Assembly: GCF_008001015.1 (NCBI RefSeq)
Contig: NZ_CP042862.1
Location: 1,550,001 to 1,614,000 of the forward strand
Origin: Serinicoccus profundi
GTDB lineage: Bacteria; Actinomycetota; Actinomycetes; Actinomycetales; Dermatophilaceae
Length of the DNA stretch: 64,000 nt
Reading direction: 5' to 3'
The notes beneath the pieces were generated by a model. That model saw only the letters and a program-made list of their open reading frames with translations, made no database searches and was not told the origin of the DNA. Positions 8,402 to 17,206 of the stretch are shown piece by piece. The position numbers were made by a program, and so were the translations under genes. Numbering within the stretch: the first letter of the stretch is position 1; each line of letters begins with the position of its first letter.

Positions 8402-9465
8402 CGAAGAGCCTGGGTGAAGTCCGTCGCGGTCGTGGCCCACCCGCGGAGTCTATCCCGGTGTGCCAGGGCGGCCGCCCGCCACGCGCGCCTGAGGTCGCCA
8501 TCGTCCAGCCACCGGGCCAGAGCCTCGGACCAGGCATGCGGGTCGGCGACGTCGACGACGGCGCCTGCGCAGGGCATACCGTCCCGCTCGCCGGATCCCT
8601 GCAGTGCCTCCACGGCCCCCGTCCGCGCCGGGACCAGGGCCGGTATGCCGTGGGCCAGAGCCTCGGTCACCACCATCCCGTAGGTCTCGGCGGAGGATGG
8701 CAGGACGAGGAGGTCGGTGGCGTGCCAGACCGCCTCGAGGACCTCGCCGCGGCACGACCCGAGCATCTGGACGCGTCCGTCGAGGGCGTCCGCGCGGACG
8801 CGCACCGCCTCGGCGTAGTCCTCATCCGGGCCGGTGGGCCCGACGAGGGACGCGGTCCAGGGGCGGTCGAGAACGGTCCGAAGTGCATCGAGGAGGACGA
8901 GCGGGTTCTTCCGCGGACTGATCGAGCCGAGGAAGAGCAGGTGCGGGGGACTGCTCCCGACCGCCGGCAGCGCCACGTCTGCGCCGGGGGGCACGGGTCG
9001 CACCTCGGCGAGGCCGTAGCGGCGGAACAGGTCCTCCCGGGCCCAGGCGCTGGTCGCGACCACCGTGTCCGCGGCCTGCAGCGCGGCCCTCTCCGAGCCC
9101 TCCAGCCGCTCTCGCTCTCGCGCTGTCATGCCACGCTCCGCAGGCAGGGGGAGATGTACCAGCACCCCGATCCGCACGCCCTGCTCTCGAGCCCACGCGA
9201 GCTCGTCGGGTGCCGCCGACCCGACGATGCCGTCGACAACCACGTCGGTATGACGTCGCAGGGCCGAGCGCAGCGCCGACCGGTCGTGCCGGGTCGGCCG
9301 TGGCCACGGCCCGGGGACGGGCTCGACGGTCACCGCGACGCCGCCCGCGACGAGCTCGGAGGCGAGCCGGGCGTTGTAGTGGTTGCCTCCGCTGGGTCCC
9401 GCGAGGTCGCCGGGCACGATCATTGCGCGCGACGGGCCGCCCTCACGCGCGGAGGTCGAGGTCAT
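8395..9465 (-). CDS. glycosyltransferase family 4 protein
   Basis: A 356-residue GT-B fold glycosyltransferase. The N-terminal domain shows [18 protein letters not shown], the acceptor-side loop. The C-terminal donor domain starts at [21 protein letters not shown] (about residue 180), and [24 protein letters not shown] (about 260-283) carries the E-x7-E signature of GT4 enzymes with its nucleotide-sugar-binding glutamates. It would transfer a sugar from an NDP- or GDP-sugar, retaining configuration. It overlaps both neighbours in the operon (23 bp with the PTPS-like gene, a few bases with the methyltransferase). It may therefore glycosylate the pterin- or pyrimidine-derived product. Confidence 0.85.
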   Translation of the reverse strand: MTSTSAREGGPSRAMIVPGDLAGPSGGNHYNARLASELVAGGVAVTVEPVPGPWPRPTRHDRSALRSALRRHTDVVVDGIVGSAAPDELAWAREQGVRIGVLVHLPLPAERGMTARERERLEGSERAALQAADTVVATSAWAREDLFRRYGLAEVRPVPPGADVALPAVGSSPPHLLFLGSISPRKNPLVLLDALRTVLDRPWTASLVGPTGPDEDYAEAVRVRADALDGRVQMLGSCRGEVLEAVWHATDLLVLPSSAETYGMVVTEALAHGIPALVPARTGAVEALQGSGERDGMPCAGAVVDVADPHAWSEALARWLDDGDLRRAWRAAALAHRDRLRGWATTATDFTQALRW

Positions 9466-9824
9466 ACGTCACCCAGGCCTGCGGATGCTCGCGCACGACG
9501 ACGCCGATGCCGTCGACGGCGGGGTCGGCGTGGTCGGCCAGCGCGTGCGCGACGTGGGCGGCCACGGACTCGGTCGTGCTGAGCCGGCCGGCGAAGTCGG
9601 GGTGCTCGTCGAGGTTCTGGTATCGCAACGGGTCGAGCACCGCGGCGAGGTGGCCTCCCGCCTCGCCGATGTCCACCACCACCCCCGTGCTCGTCCAGCT
9701 CGCGGCGGCGCCAGGTGGCCTCGACGACCAGGGTGGCGCCGTGGAGGCCCTGGGCCGGCCCGAAGAACGGGTCGGGCAGGCTGTGGGCGATCATGACGTG
9801 GTCGGTGACAGTGAGTCCGAACAT
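9443..9824 (-). pseudogene. 6-pyruvoyl-tetrahydropterin synthase family protein (frameshifted)
   Basis: The N-terminal ~47 residues ([16 protein letters not shown]..., [12 protein letters not shown]) and the C-terminal ~79 ([19 protein letters not shown]..., [16 protein letters not shown]-like [14 protein letters not shown]) are in different frames. Deleting one C from the five-base run at 9682-9686 gives [16 protein letters not shown], as in the family. Retained features are the His of DHVMIAHSL and of [10 protein letters not shown] (zinc ligands), and D-I-G. The family (PTPS, QueD) converts dihydroneopterin triphosphate to pyruvoyl- or carboxy-tetrahydropterin. ATG 9824 has GAGGAG 5 nt upstream. 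Probably intact in the organism if the extra base is a sequencing error. Confidence 0.75.
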
Positions 9825-9839
9825 CGTGCTCCTCGTGGG

Positions 9840-10865
9840 TCAGGGGTGTCGGGCGGTGGCGTCGGGCTCGGCGTCGTCCGCGTCGGGGTAGGACAGCACG
9901 ACGCACCCGCCGGCGTCCCCGTGGTGCTCGAGCTCATCGAACGCGGTGGTGATGTCCCCGAAGGCGCGGACCCCACCCAGGAGGACGTCGAACGCGGGGT
10001 CGGACAGCAGCTCGAGGGCCGACCCGAGACGGGCTGCCGGGTCCCGTCGGTGGCGGCGGGCCGCCCCGACCCGGGAGACCTGGCTGGCCACCAGCCGCAG
10101 CCGGCGAGAGTGGAAGTCCTCGCCGAGCGGTACCTGCGGGGCCGGCGAGCCGAACCATGAGAGCTCGACGACGTCGGCGTCGTCCCCGGCCAGTGAGAGC
10201 GCCAGCGCGAGCCCCGGCTCGCTGGTCGAGGCGTGGAAGACGAGGTCGCAGTCAGGCAGCGCCTCGTCGGGCGGCACCGCGCCCAGGCCCACGTCGCGCA
10301 GCCGTCGACGCCGGACGGGATCGGTCTCCAGCACCTGCAGACGCTCCAGCGGGAAACGGCGCAGGAGCAGGGCGAGCGCCCCGCCGATGAGTCCGCCGCC
10401 CACCACCGCGACCCGGTCGCCCGCGCACGGCGGGGCGTCCCAGAGCGCGTTGAGCGCCGTCTCGGTCGGACCGGCCAGCACAGCACGGGGGGAGGGCACC
10501 TCGCCGGGGACGCGGGAGAGGGAGCCCACGGGTACGACATACCGGTCCTGGTGCGGGTGCAGGCAGAACACCCGCGACCCGACCCACTCTTGCGGGCCGC
10601 GCTGGACCACCCCGACGGACAGGTAGCCGTACTTCACCGGGAAGGGGAAGCCGCCCTTCTGGAAGGGAGCGCGCATCCGATCGACCTGCGAGTCCGGCAC
10701 TCCGCCCCGGCGCACCAGCATCTCGGTGCCCCGGCTGATGCCGCTGAACGACGCGCTCACGAGGGCCTCGCCCGGTCCGGGCTCCGGCAGCGGCTCCCGG
10801 CGCAGCTCACCCTGGCCCGGCGCGGTGGCCCAGTAGGCCTGGGCCGTTCCGTCTGCGGCGCTCAC
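9840..10865 (-). CDS. zinc-binding MDR family dehydrogenase
   Basis: A 341-residue medium-chain dehydrogenase-like protein. GEALVSASFSGISRGTEML (about residues 28-46) and YGYLSVGVVQRG belong to the branch that lacks the usual Cys-rich structural zinc loop. This branch includes BchC-like and threonine-dehydrogenase-like oxidoreductases found in tailoring clusters. The cofactor loop is VAVVGGGLIGGALALLL (about 155-171), followed by LETDP, an Asp-ended strand suggesting NAD. GTG 10865 overlaps the CDP-alcohol phosphatidyltransferase stop (GTGA). It presumably reduces or oxidises a side chain on the operon's product. The substrate is not known. Confidence 0.8.
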   Translation of the reverse strand: MSAADGTAQAYWATAPGQGELRREPLPEPGPGEALVSASFSGISRGTEMLVRRGGVPDSQVDRMRAPFQKGGFPFPVKYGYLSVGVVQRGPQEWVGSRVFCLHPHQDRYVVPVGSLSRVPGEVPSPRAVLAGPTETALNALWDAPPCAGDRVAVVGGGLIGGALALLLRRFPLERLQVLETDPVRRRRLRDVGLGAVPPDEALPDCDLVFHASTSEPGLALALSLAGDDADVVELSWFGSPAPQVPLGEDFHSRRLRLVASQVSRVGAARRHRRDPAARLGSALELLSDPAFDVLLGGVRAFGDITTAFDELEHHGDAGGCVVLSYPDADDAEPDATARHP

Positions 10866-11581
10866 CCGCGCACCTCCAGGTCGACCACGTCGCGCACGAA
10901 CGAGGCGAGGAGCGCCAGGAGGGCGAGGACGACGCCGACCGCAGCCCACGGGGGAGGTATGGCCGGCACCAGGGCGAGCAGCAGCGCGATCCCCTGGAGC
11001 GCCGCGACCGTCCGGCGTGCCAGGCTCGGCGTCAACTCGCCACGCAGGGCCGGGCGCACCCAGGAGGCAGCCACGAAGACGTACCGCATGGCACCGATCG
11101 CGACGACCCACCAGCCCAGCGTGACGCTCACCAGGACCGACAGCACGAGGAGGAGGGCGGCGTCGGACTCCATGTCCAACCTCGCCCCGGCGGGGCTGGC
11201 GGTCCCGGTCGCGCGGGCCAGCCACCCGTCGACCGCGTCCAGCAGCAACGCGGCGCCGACCACCACGGCCACGGGCCAGGTGCGAGCGGGCAGCTGCCCG
11301 GCGAGGACGAGGACCGCCGCGGTGGCGACGACACCCGTCAGCGCGACCCGGGCGAGGGTGACCACGTCCGGTGGGCTCACGGCCGCGGGACGACGTCGCA
11401 GCAGGGCCGCGGTGGCCACGACCGGCACCACCAGCCCGGCGGCCACGGCGAGCACGCCGACGCCGACGCCCGGGGAGACCCGGGTGACCAGCCCCACGCA
11501 GAGGGCCAGGGGGAGCAGGACCACGGCCCACTCGAGGACTCCGGCACCGCGGAGCCGGGCCGTGGGCACCTGCGCCGACAT
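10862..11581 (-). CDS. CDP-alcohol phosphatidyltransferase family protein
   Basis: A 239-residue membrane protein. The catalytic signature D-G-x2-A-R-x8-G-x3-D-x3-D is present as DAVDGWLARATGTASPAGARLDMESDA (about residues 115-140). Around it are six or so hydrophobic segments. Enzymes of this family displace CMP from a CDP-activated alcohol or lipid to make a phosphodiester, in the membrane. The gene overlaps its upstream neighbour by ATGA and its downstream one by GTGA, so it is an integral part of the operon. Its presence next to GTP cyclohydrolase and a glycosyltransferase argues for a lipid- or polyol-phosphate-linked product, which is inference. Confidence 0.85.
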   Translation of the reverse strand: MSAQVPTARLRGAGVLEWAVVLLPLALCVGLVTRVSPGVGVGVLAVAAGLVVPVVATAALLRRRPAAVSPPDVVTLARVALTGVVATAAVLVLAGQLPARTWPVAVVVGAALLLDAVDGWLARATGTASPAGARLDMESDAALLLVLSVLVSVTLGWWVVAIGAMRYVFVAASWVRPALRGELTPSLARRTVAALQGIALLLALVPAIPPPWAAVGVVLALLALLASFVRDVVDLEVRG

Positions 11582-12974
11582 CAGCTCGCGTCCGGGACAT
11601 CGGCGGGCAACCCCCCGGAGGCGGTGTCCCTGCGACTCAGCTCCAGCTCGGTCACGACATCCTCCCCGAGGACGTAGCGTCGCACCGGCGGACGCAAGGC
11701 ATCGGTCAGGCGGTCCTGACCCTCGACCCGCAGGCCGGGCACCCCGTCCCCGATGAGCACCGGCGCCGTGGTGAGGAAGAGCCGGTCCACGGCACCCGCG
11801 CGGACGAAGGCCGAGACCAACCGGCCACCTCCCTCGACGAGCACGCGGTGGAGGCCACGGGAGGCGAGCAGGTCGAGCACCTCGCGGGGCTCCATGGCGC
11901 CGGCCGACGGCCAGCGGACCACCTCGACGTGGTCACGGACCGCCGGGGTGTCGACCTCGGGACCCACGACCCAGAGGGTCCGTGCCGCGCCATCGGTGAG
12001 CACGCTGGCCTGTGCAGGGAGCACCCCACGAGGGTCCAGCACGACGCGCGTGGGATGGGGCCCGGGCACGGCCCGCACGGTGAGGCGCGAGTCGTCGCAG
12101 GCGACGGTGGCCGCGCCGACGACGACGGCGTCGACGAGCGCGCGGAGTCGGTGCAGGTGCTCACGGTCCAGCTCGCCGGTGACGAAGTTGGCGTCCCCGG
12201 TCCGCGTGGCGATGAAGCCGTCCAGGCTCTGACCGAGCTGGGCGACGACGAGCGGGCCGGTGTCGCGGGCCAGGTCCCCGTAGCGCTGGGCCAGCACGCC
12301 CGAGGTCGGCACCCGTCCGGCGAGCAGCTGTGACCAGTCGTCCGGGGCCGACTGGTCGTGACCCATACGCCGGCGCTTGGTCGCGAGGTAGAAGGCGTTC
12401 TCCTCGCGGTCGGGCATGACGAGCGGCACCCGCTCCACGATGCTGATCCCGAGATCGCGCAGGGCCCGCCTCCTTCGCCGGGTTGGAGGAGAGCAGCCGC
12501 AGCTGGTCGACGCCGAGGTCGAGCAGCATCGCCGCGCAGTGGTCGTAGGTCCGGGCGTCCGCAGGATGGCCCAGGGCGAGGTTGGCGTCGACCGTGTCCG
12601 CCCCCTGGTCCTGCAGGGGCGTAGGCCCGCAGCTTCTCGCCCAGGCCGATCGCGCGCCCCTCGTGCCCCCGCGCGTAGACCACCGCACCTCGCCCGGTGC
12701 GGGCCACCAGGGCCAGCGCGTGCTGGAGCTGCTCGCCGCAGTCGCACCGGTGCGAGCCCAGGGCGTCCCCGGTGAGGCACTCCGAGTGCACCCGCACGAG
12801 CGGCGGGTCGAGGTCGTCGCGGTCGTCGTCGTTCACCCCCAGGCTGAGGACCACATGGTCCATCCCGGTGTCGTCACGGTATGCCGTCATCCGGAAGGTG
12901 CCGTGATCGGTCGGCAGACGCGTGTCGGCCACGCGCTCGACCCGGTGCGGTGTAGTCCTCGCCTGCTCAGCCAT
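11581..12974 (-). pseudogene. GTP cyclohydrolase II fused to RibD-type reductase domain (two frameshifts)
   Basis: The N-terminal ~215 residues are a GTP cyclohydrolase II. Zinc ligands lie in [18 protein letters not shown], followed by [26 protein letters not shown] and ERVPLVMPD. Two extra bases split it: one G in the run at 12616-12619 (restoring LRAYALQDQG) and one at 12462-12467 (restoring NPAKEAALRDLG). The C-terminal ~235 residues, intact, match the RibD reductase domain: [52 protein letters not shown]. The usual GYDTVEAN reads GADTVDAN here. The deaminase half of RibD is absent, so this is not a complete riboflavin enzyme. ATG 12974 has GGAGG 5' of it. It probably supplies a reduced pyrimidine intermediate from GTP. 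Confidence 0.8.
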
Positions 12975-13686
12975 CCTCCACAGTATGGCTGTCGCCAGCG
13001 GTTTTCTCCTGGGGAGGGGGGAGAAGGTCCGCGACACCCTCGACGACGGCGGCTGCCCCGGCGGACCGCAGCTCACGTCGGCGGGCGGAATCCTCGGCCA
13101 CCCCCACGACCGGCATACCCGCTGCGGCACCGGCCTGGACGTCGGTCACCGAGTCGCCGAGGAAGACGGCCTCCTCCGCGCGGGCCCCCAGGAGGCCCAG
13201 CGCTCGACCGAGCAGGTCGGGCTGTGGTTTGAGGTCGTCCACGCGCCCGCGGGAGCGCCCGACCACCTGCAGGCGATCGCTTGCGCCGGGCCGGGCACGG
13301 TCCAGCACGGTGGCCACGATCTCCGGGGTGTTGTTCGTCACCACCGCGAGGACGGCGCCCCGCTCCAGGGTGCGGTCCACCAGGTCCAGCGCCCCGGGTC
13401 GGGGCGACACCTCTGTGGCCGAGTCCCGCTCCAGGTGGCTGGTGAAGGCCTCGAGCCGGTCCAGCAGCTCCGGGGCGTGCTCACCGACGATGCGAAGGCA
13501 CTGCACATGGTCACGCTCGGCGGCGAGCAGCTCGCCCAGGGCAGGTCCCCCGGCCGCGACGGCCTCGGCCTTCACCCGGTCGGTGACCTCGAGCCACCCA
13601 CCCCCGGGGAACAGCCGGGCCAGCGGCCCGTCGAAGTCGACGAGGACGGCGCGGGCCCGCTCCACGATCCGCCGGGCAGTGTCCAT
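12967..13686 (-). CDS. HAD family hydrolase (phosphatase)
   Basis: A 239-residue haloacid-dehalogenase-fold phosphatase. Motif I is [13 protein letters not shown] (residues ~13-25), where the second Asp position of D-x-D is Asp-Phe-Asp as usual. Motif II is VVTNNTP, with the Lys in DLKPQPDLL, and motif IV is [13 protein letters not shown]. The variable cap between suggests a phosphoglycolate-phosphatase-like small-molecule phosphatase. ATG 13686 is chosen because a TAGGGT -10 box lies 8 nt upstream and the fold begins there. It is the first gene of the eight-gene operon and overlaps the next by 8 bp. It could dephosphorylate a pyrimidine or pterin intermediate; the substrate is not shown. Confidence 0.8.
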   Translation of the reverse strand: MDTARRIVERARAVLVDFDGPLARLFPGGGWLEVTDRVKAEAVAAGGPALGELLAAERDHVQCLRIVGEHAPELLDRLEAFTSHLERDSATEVSPRPGALDLVDRTLERGAVLAVVTNNTPEIVATVLDRARPGASDRLQVVGRSRGRVDDLKPQPDLLGRALGLLGARAEEAVFLGDSVTDVQAGAAAGMPVVGVAEDSARRRELRSAGAAAVVEGVADLLPPPQEKTAGDSHTVEDG

Positions 13687-13694
13687 GCTCGCGC

Positions 13695-13700
13695 ACCCTA
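13695..13700 (-). promoter_or_regulatory. -10 box TAGGGT, probable promoter of eight-gene operon
   Basis: On the minus strand TAGGGT lies 8 nt before ATG 13686. No other promoter-like sequence is obvious within the overlapping genes downstream, so this may drive 13.7 to 6.6 kb. Confidence 0.4.
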
Positions 13701-13730
13701 CGTCTCCGGACGCGGGGGTATGGCTCTCGC

Positions 13731-14645
<915 letters not shown>

Positions 14646-14772
14646 ACCTCCATGGAATCGCACGACCCCGAGGTTGTCGCCCCGGCCTGCCACGTCTGCG
14701 GGGTGGGTCCGAGTGAGCGCCGAACGTGGATGATGGTGGGGTGACCGTCTCTCCAACCCCCCTCCGCACCCG

Positions 14773-15639
14773 ATGAGCGTCCAGGACGGTGACCCCGAGC
14801 AGGCCACCGAGCCCGAGGCGGGCGGTCAGGACGACCAGGCCGAGACCGTCGAGGTCGACGGGGTCGAGCGGCGTCTGGAGGAAGAGCTGCACGAGGAGTT
14901 CAACGCGACCGTCTCCGAGGGGGAGGAACGGCTGAAACGGACCCGCCGCGGTCTCGTCGTCACCGGCCTCTTCGGCGGGATCGACGTCGGGCTCGGCATC
15001 ATGGCGATGCTCGCGGTGATGCACGCCACCGGCAGCACGCTGCTCTCCGGTCTCGCCTTCGGCATCGGGCTGCTCGCCCTCCGGCTGGCGCACTCCGAGC
15101 TATTCACCGAGGATTTCATGATCCCGGTGAATGCGGTCCTGGCGGGCCATGGCACGGTGGCCCAGCTGTTCCGGCTGTGGTCGGTCACCCTGGTGATGAA
15201 CCTGGCCGGCGGCTGGTTGTTCATGTTGCTGGTGGTGTATGCCTTCCCGCAGTTCCACGATGACCTGACCACCGCCGCCGTCGGCTACGTCAGCGCCGGG
15301 TTCACCCTGGAGACGGTCGCCCTGGCGCTCCTGGCGGGCAGCACCATCACCCTCATGACCCGGATGAACCAGGGCGCCAGCTCGGACGTGATGACCGCGA
15401 TCATCTCCCTCATCGGCGGGCTGCTCGTGGTCGGTCTGCAGATGCACCACGGGGCGCTGGCGTCGGTGCTCATCTTCGGCGCCATGCAGGCCGGTGCCGA
15501 GATCTCGGTCGGCCAGTGGCTGGGGTGGTTCTGGTGGGTCACGCTGCTCAACATGGTCGGCGGCCTGGTCATCATGACCGCGCCCCGGATCGTGCGCACC
15601 TGGGAGCTGGTCCGCGAGGAGCGCAGCCGACGTATCTGA
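14773..15639 (+). CDS. formate/nitrite transporter (FNT) family protein
   Basis: A 288-residue protein. After an acidic ~60-residue N-terminal tail come six membrane segments in the aquaporin-like FNT arrangement. Landmarks are GLFGGIDVGLGIMA, RLAHSELFTEDFMIPVNAV near residue 115, LAGGWLFMLLVVY, and LGWFWWVTLLNMVGGLVI at the end. This group (sometimes called YfdC-like) passes small monocarboxylates such as formate or acetate, or nitrite; which one is not decided by sequence. The ackA-pta operon about 6 kb away makes acetate export possible but unproven. Confidence 0.8.
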   Translation: MSVQDGDPEQATEPEAGGQDDQAETVEVDGVERRLEEELHEEFNATVSEGEERLKRTRRGLVVTGLFGGIDVGLGIMAMLAVMHATGSTLLSGLAFGIGLLALRLAHSELFTEDFMIPVNAVLAGHGTVAQLFRLWSVTLVMNLAGGWLFMLLVVYAFPQFHDDLTTAAVGYVSAGFTLETVALALLAGSTITLMTRMNQGASSDVMTAIISLIGGLLVVGLQMHHGALASVLIFGAMQAGAEISVGQWLGWFWWVTLLNMVGGLVIMTAPRIVRTWELVREERSRRI

Positions 15640-15711
15640 GGACCGCCCTGCCCCTCTTCTCCACCGACGCACCGGCGCAGGGGCCGGTGCGCATCACGAG
15701 GAGAAGAACCC

Positions 15712-16641
15712 ATGTCTCACGACACCATCAACCCGCACGAGCCGGTCGCCCCGGAGACCGAGCCCGCCGACGAGGTGGGCACCGACGAGCTGTCGGAGGG
15801 GCCCGCGTCGGGCGAGGGCACCGAGGAGCGCGTCGCCGACGGACTCGACATGGAGCCCGTCGCGACGGCCATGGCCGAGGCCTTCGGCGCCGGCGAGCAG
15901 GCTCCCGACACCACCGGGCTCCGCCCGATCGGGGAGGCGACCTACGGCCCGCCCGTCGAGACCGAGACGGTCCAGGGCCCGGACAACCGGGTCCAGATCA
16001 CCACGACGGGCAGCTACCCCTGGCGGGTCCACTGCTCGCTGATCATCACCGCCAACGACGGCACGAGGTGGATCGGCACCGGCTGGTTCAACGGGCCGAG
16101 GAGCATCATCACCGCCGGGCACTGCGTCTTCATCCACGCGCCGGACACCCCGCGCCACGGCTGGGTCCGCAGCATCCAGGTCATGCCCGGGCGCAACGGT
16201 GCGAGCCTGCCCTTCGGCTCCTTCGTCGTGCCCCGCGCCCAGCTGCGCAGCGTGCACGGATGGACGAGCAGCCCGAACCACGAGTTCGACTACGGCGCGA
16301 TGCTGCTCACCGAGCCCAAGGGCGACCAGACCGGTTGGCTCGGTTTCGCCGCCTGGCCCGACGCGACGTTGCAGGGCAGGACCCTCAACCTGTCCGGCTA
16401 CCCGGGCGACAAGCCGAGCGGCACCCAGTGGTACCACTGGAGCGCAGCGGCGGCCCTCAGCCCCCGCAAGGTCTACTACACGCTGGACACCGCAGGTGGC
16501 CAGAGCGGCAGCGGGGTCTACGTCATCCAGGACGGCAGCAGGTATGCCGTCGCGATCCACGCCTACGGTGGGTCCGGCAGCAACAGCGGCACCCGGATCA
16601 ACACCCCGGTGTTCGGCAACCTCAAGCTCTGGAAGGGCTGA
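15712..16641 (+). CDS. trypsin-like serine protease (V8/glutamyl endopeptidase type)
   Basis: A 309-residue protein. Residues ~1-85 are acidic and Pro/Glu-rich, with no signal peptide. The protease domain begins near RVQITTTGSYPWRVHCSL. The catalytic triad is visible as His in IITAGHC, Asp in NHEFDYGAML and Ser in DTAGGQSGSGVYV. The order and the GQSGSG form match the V8-like glutamyl endopeptidase branch of family S1. The N-terminal part could be a pro-region. How it leaves the cell, if it does, is unclear. ATG 15712 has GAGGAGAAG just upstream. The small gene that follows after 9 bp may be co-transcribed. Confidence 0.8.
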   Translation: MSHDTINPHEPVAPETEPADEVGTDELSEGPASGEGTEERVADGLDMEPVATAMAEAFGAGEQAPDTTGLRPIGEATYGPPVETETVQGPDNRVQITTTGSYPWRVHCSLIITANDGTRWIGTGWFNGPRSIITAGHCVFIHAPDTPRHGWVRSIQVMPGRNGASLPFGSFVVPRAQLRSVHGWTSSPNHEFDYGAMLLTEPKGDQTGWLGFAAWPDATLQGRTLNLSGYPGDKPSGTQWYHWSAAAALSPRKVYYTLDTAGGQSGSGVYVIQDGSRYAVAIHAYGGSGSNSGTRINTPVFGNLKLWKG

Positions 16642-16650
16642 TCAGCACCC

Positions 16651-16899
16651 ATGACCGGACGCATCAGCGGCATCGTGCTCGATGCCGCAGGTGGCCCCGT
16701 CCCCGGCGCCCGCGTGGCGCTGGAGGCGGGGCCCGTCCCGCTGCCCGACGTCGCGCTGCTCACGGGCGATGACGGCACCTTCTGGCTCGACGTGCCGCAG
16801 GAAGGGGAGTATGTCGTCGCCGCCCACGGAGAAGGCGCGTCGGCCCGCGTCGTCGTCGCCGTGCCGGGCGCGGCCAGGATCGAGCTGCTGCTCGGCTAG
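16651..16899 (+). CDS. carboxypeptidase regulatory-like (Ig-fold) small protein
   Basis: An 82-residue protein with the seven-strand transthyretin-like pattern of the CarboxypepD_reg family: GRISGIVLDAAGGPVPGARVAL opens it, DDGTFWLDVPQEGEYVVAA is the middle turn, and it ends at ELLLG. Such domains bind or brace neighbouring proteins. It starts 9 bp after the protease stop, which suggests joint expression and perhaps a protease-partner role. No signal peptide. Its end overlaps the convergent small gene by 4 bp. Confidence 0.7.
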   Translation: MTGRISGIVLDAAGGPVPGARVALEAGPVPLPDVALLTGDDGTFWLDVPQEGEYVVAAHGEGASARVVVAVPGAARIELLLG

Positions 16900-17099
16900 A
16901 GCTCCGGAGGCGCCTCGAACAGGTCGACCCGGGAGGGGGCGAGGATCGAGCGGGAGACATTCTTGAAATCGAAGCGGTCGAGGATGCGTGCGGCGTCCTC
17001 GTCGCTCAGGTCGTAGGCGTGGGCGAGCATCCGCACGTGCTCGGTGTAGAACGCGTGCAGCTTGTCGACGCCCTTGATGAAGTCCAGCTCCTTGGCCAC
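16896..17099 (-). CDS. hypothetical protein, possible gene remnant
   Basis: 67 residues from GTG 17099: KELDFIKGVDKLHAFYTEH... LSDEDAARILDRFDF..., ending VDLFEAPPEL. The composition is protein-like and helical, with strong third-position GC, but I do not recognise the family. The open frame continues upstream into the start of the alpha-galactosidase gene without a good ribosome-binding site. It could be the tail of a larger gene cut by rearrangement, or a genuine small protein. Confidence 0.4.
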   Translation of the reverse strand: MAKELDFIKGVDKLHAFYTEHVRMLAHAYDLSDEDAARILDRFDFKNVSRSILAPSRVDLFEAPPEL

Positions 17100-17206
17100 C
17101 GGAGCGACGCTAACGAGGTCACGTGGCGGGCGGGTGGACGTCACGTGAACTCTGGACCGACCGGCTGACTGGACACGGGCGCCGCCGGTGCAGTGGGGTG
17201 GACCCC

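Noticed and set aside
12975-13690. FMN riboswitch for the RibA/RibD operon
   Set aside because: The operon's first gene is a HAD phosphatase with a leaderless-type start, leaving no room for the structure, and no RFN-like elements are seen.
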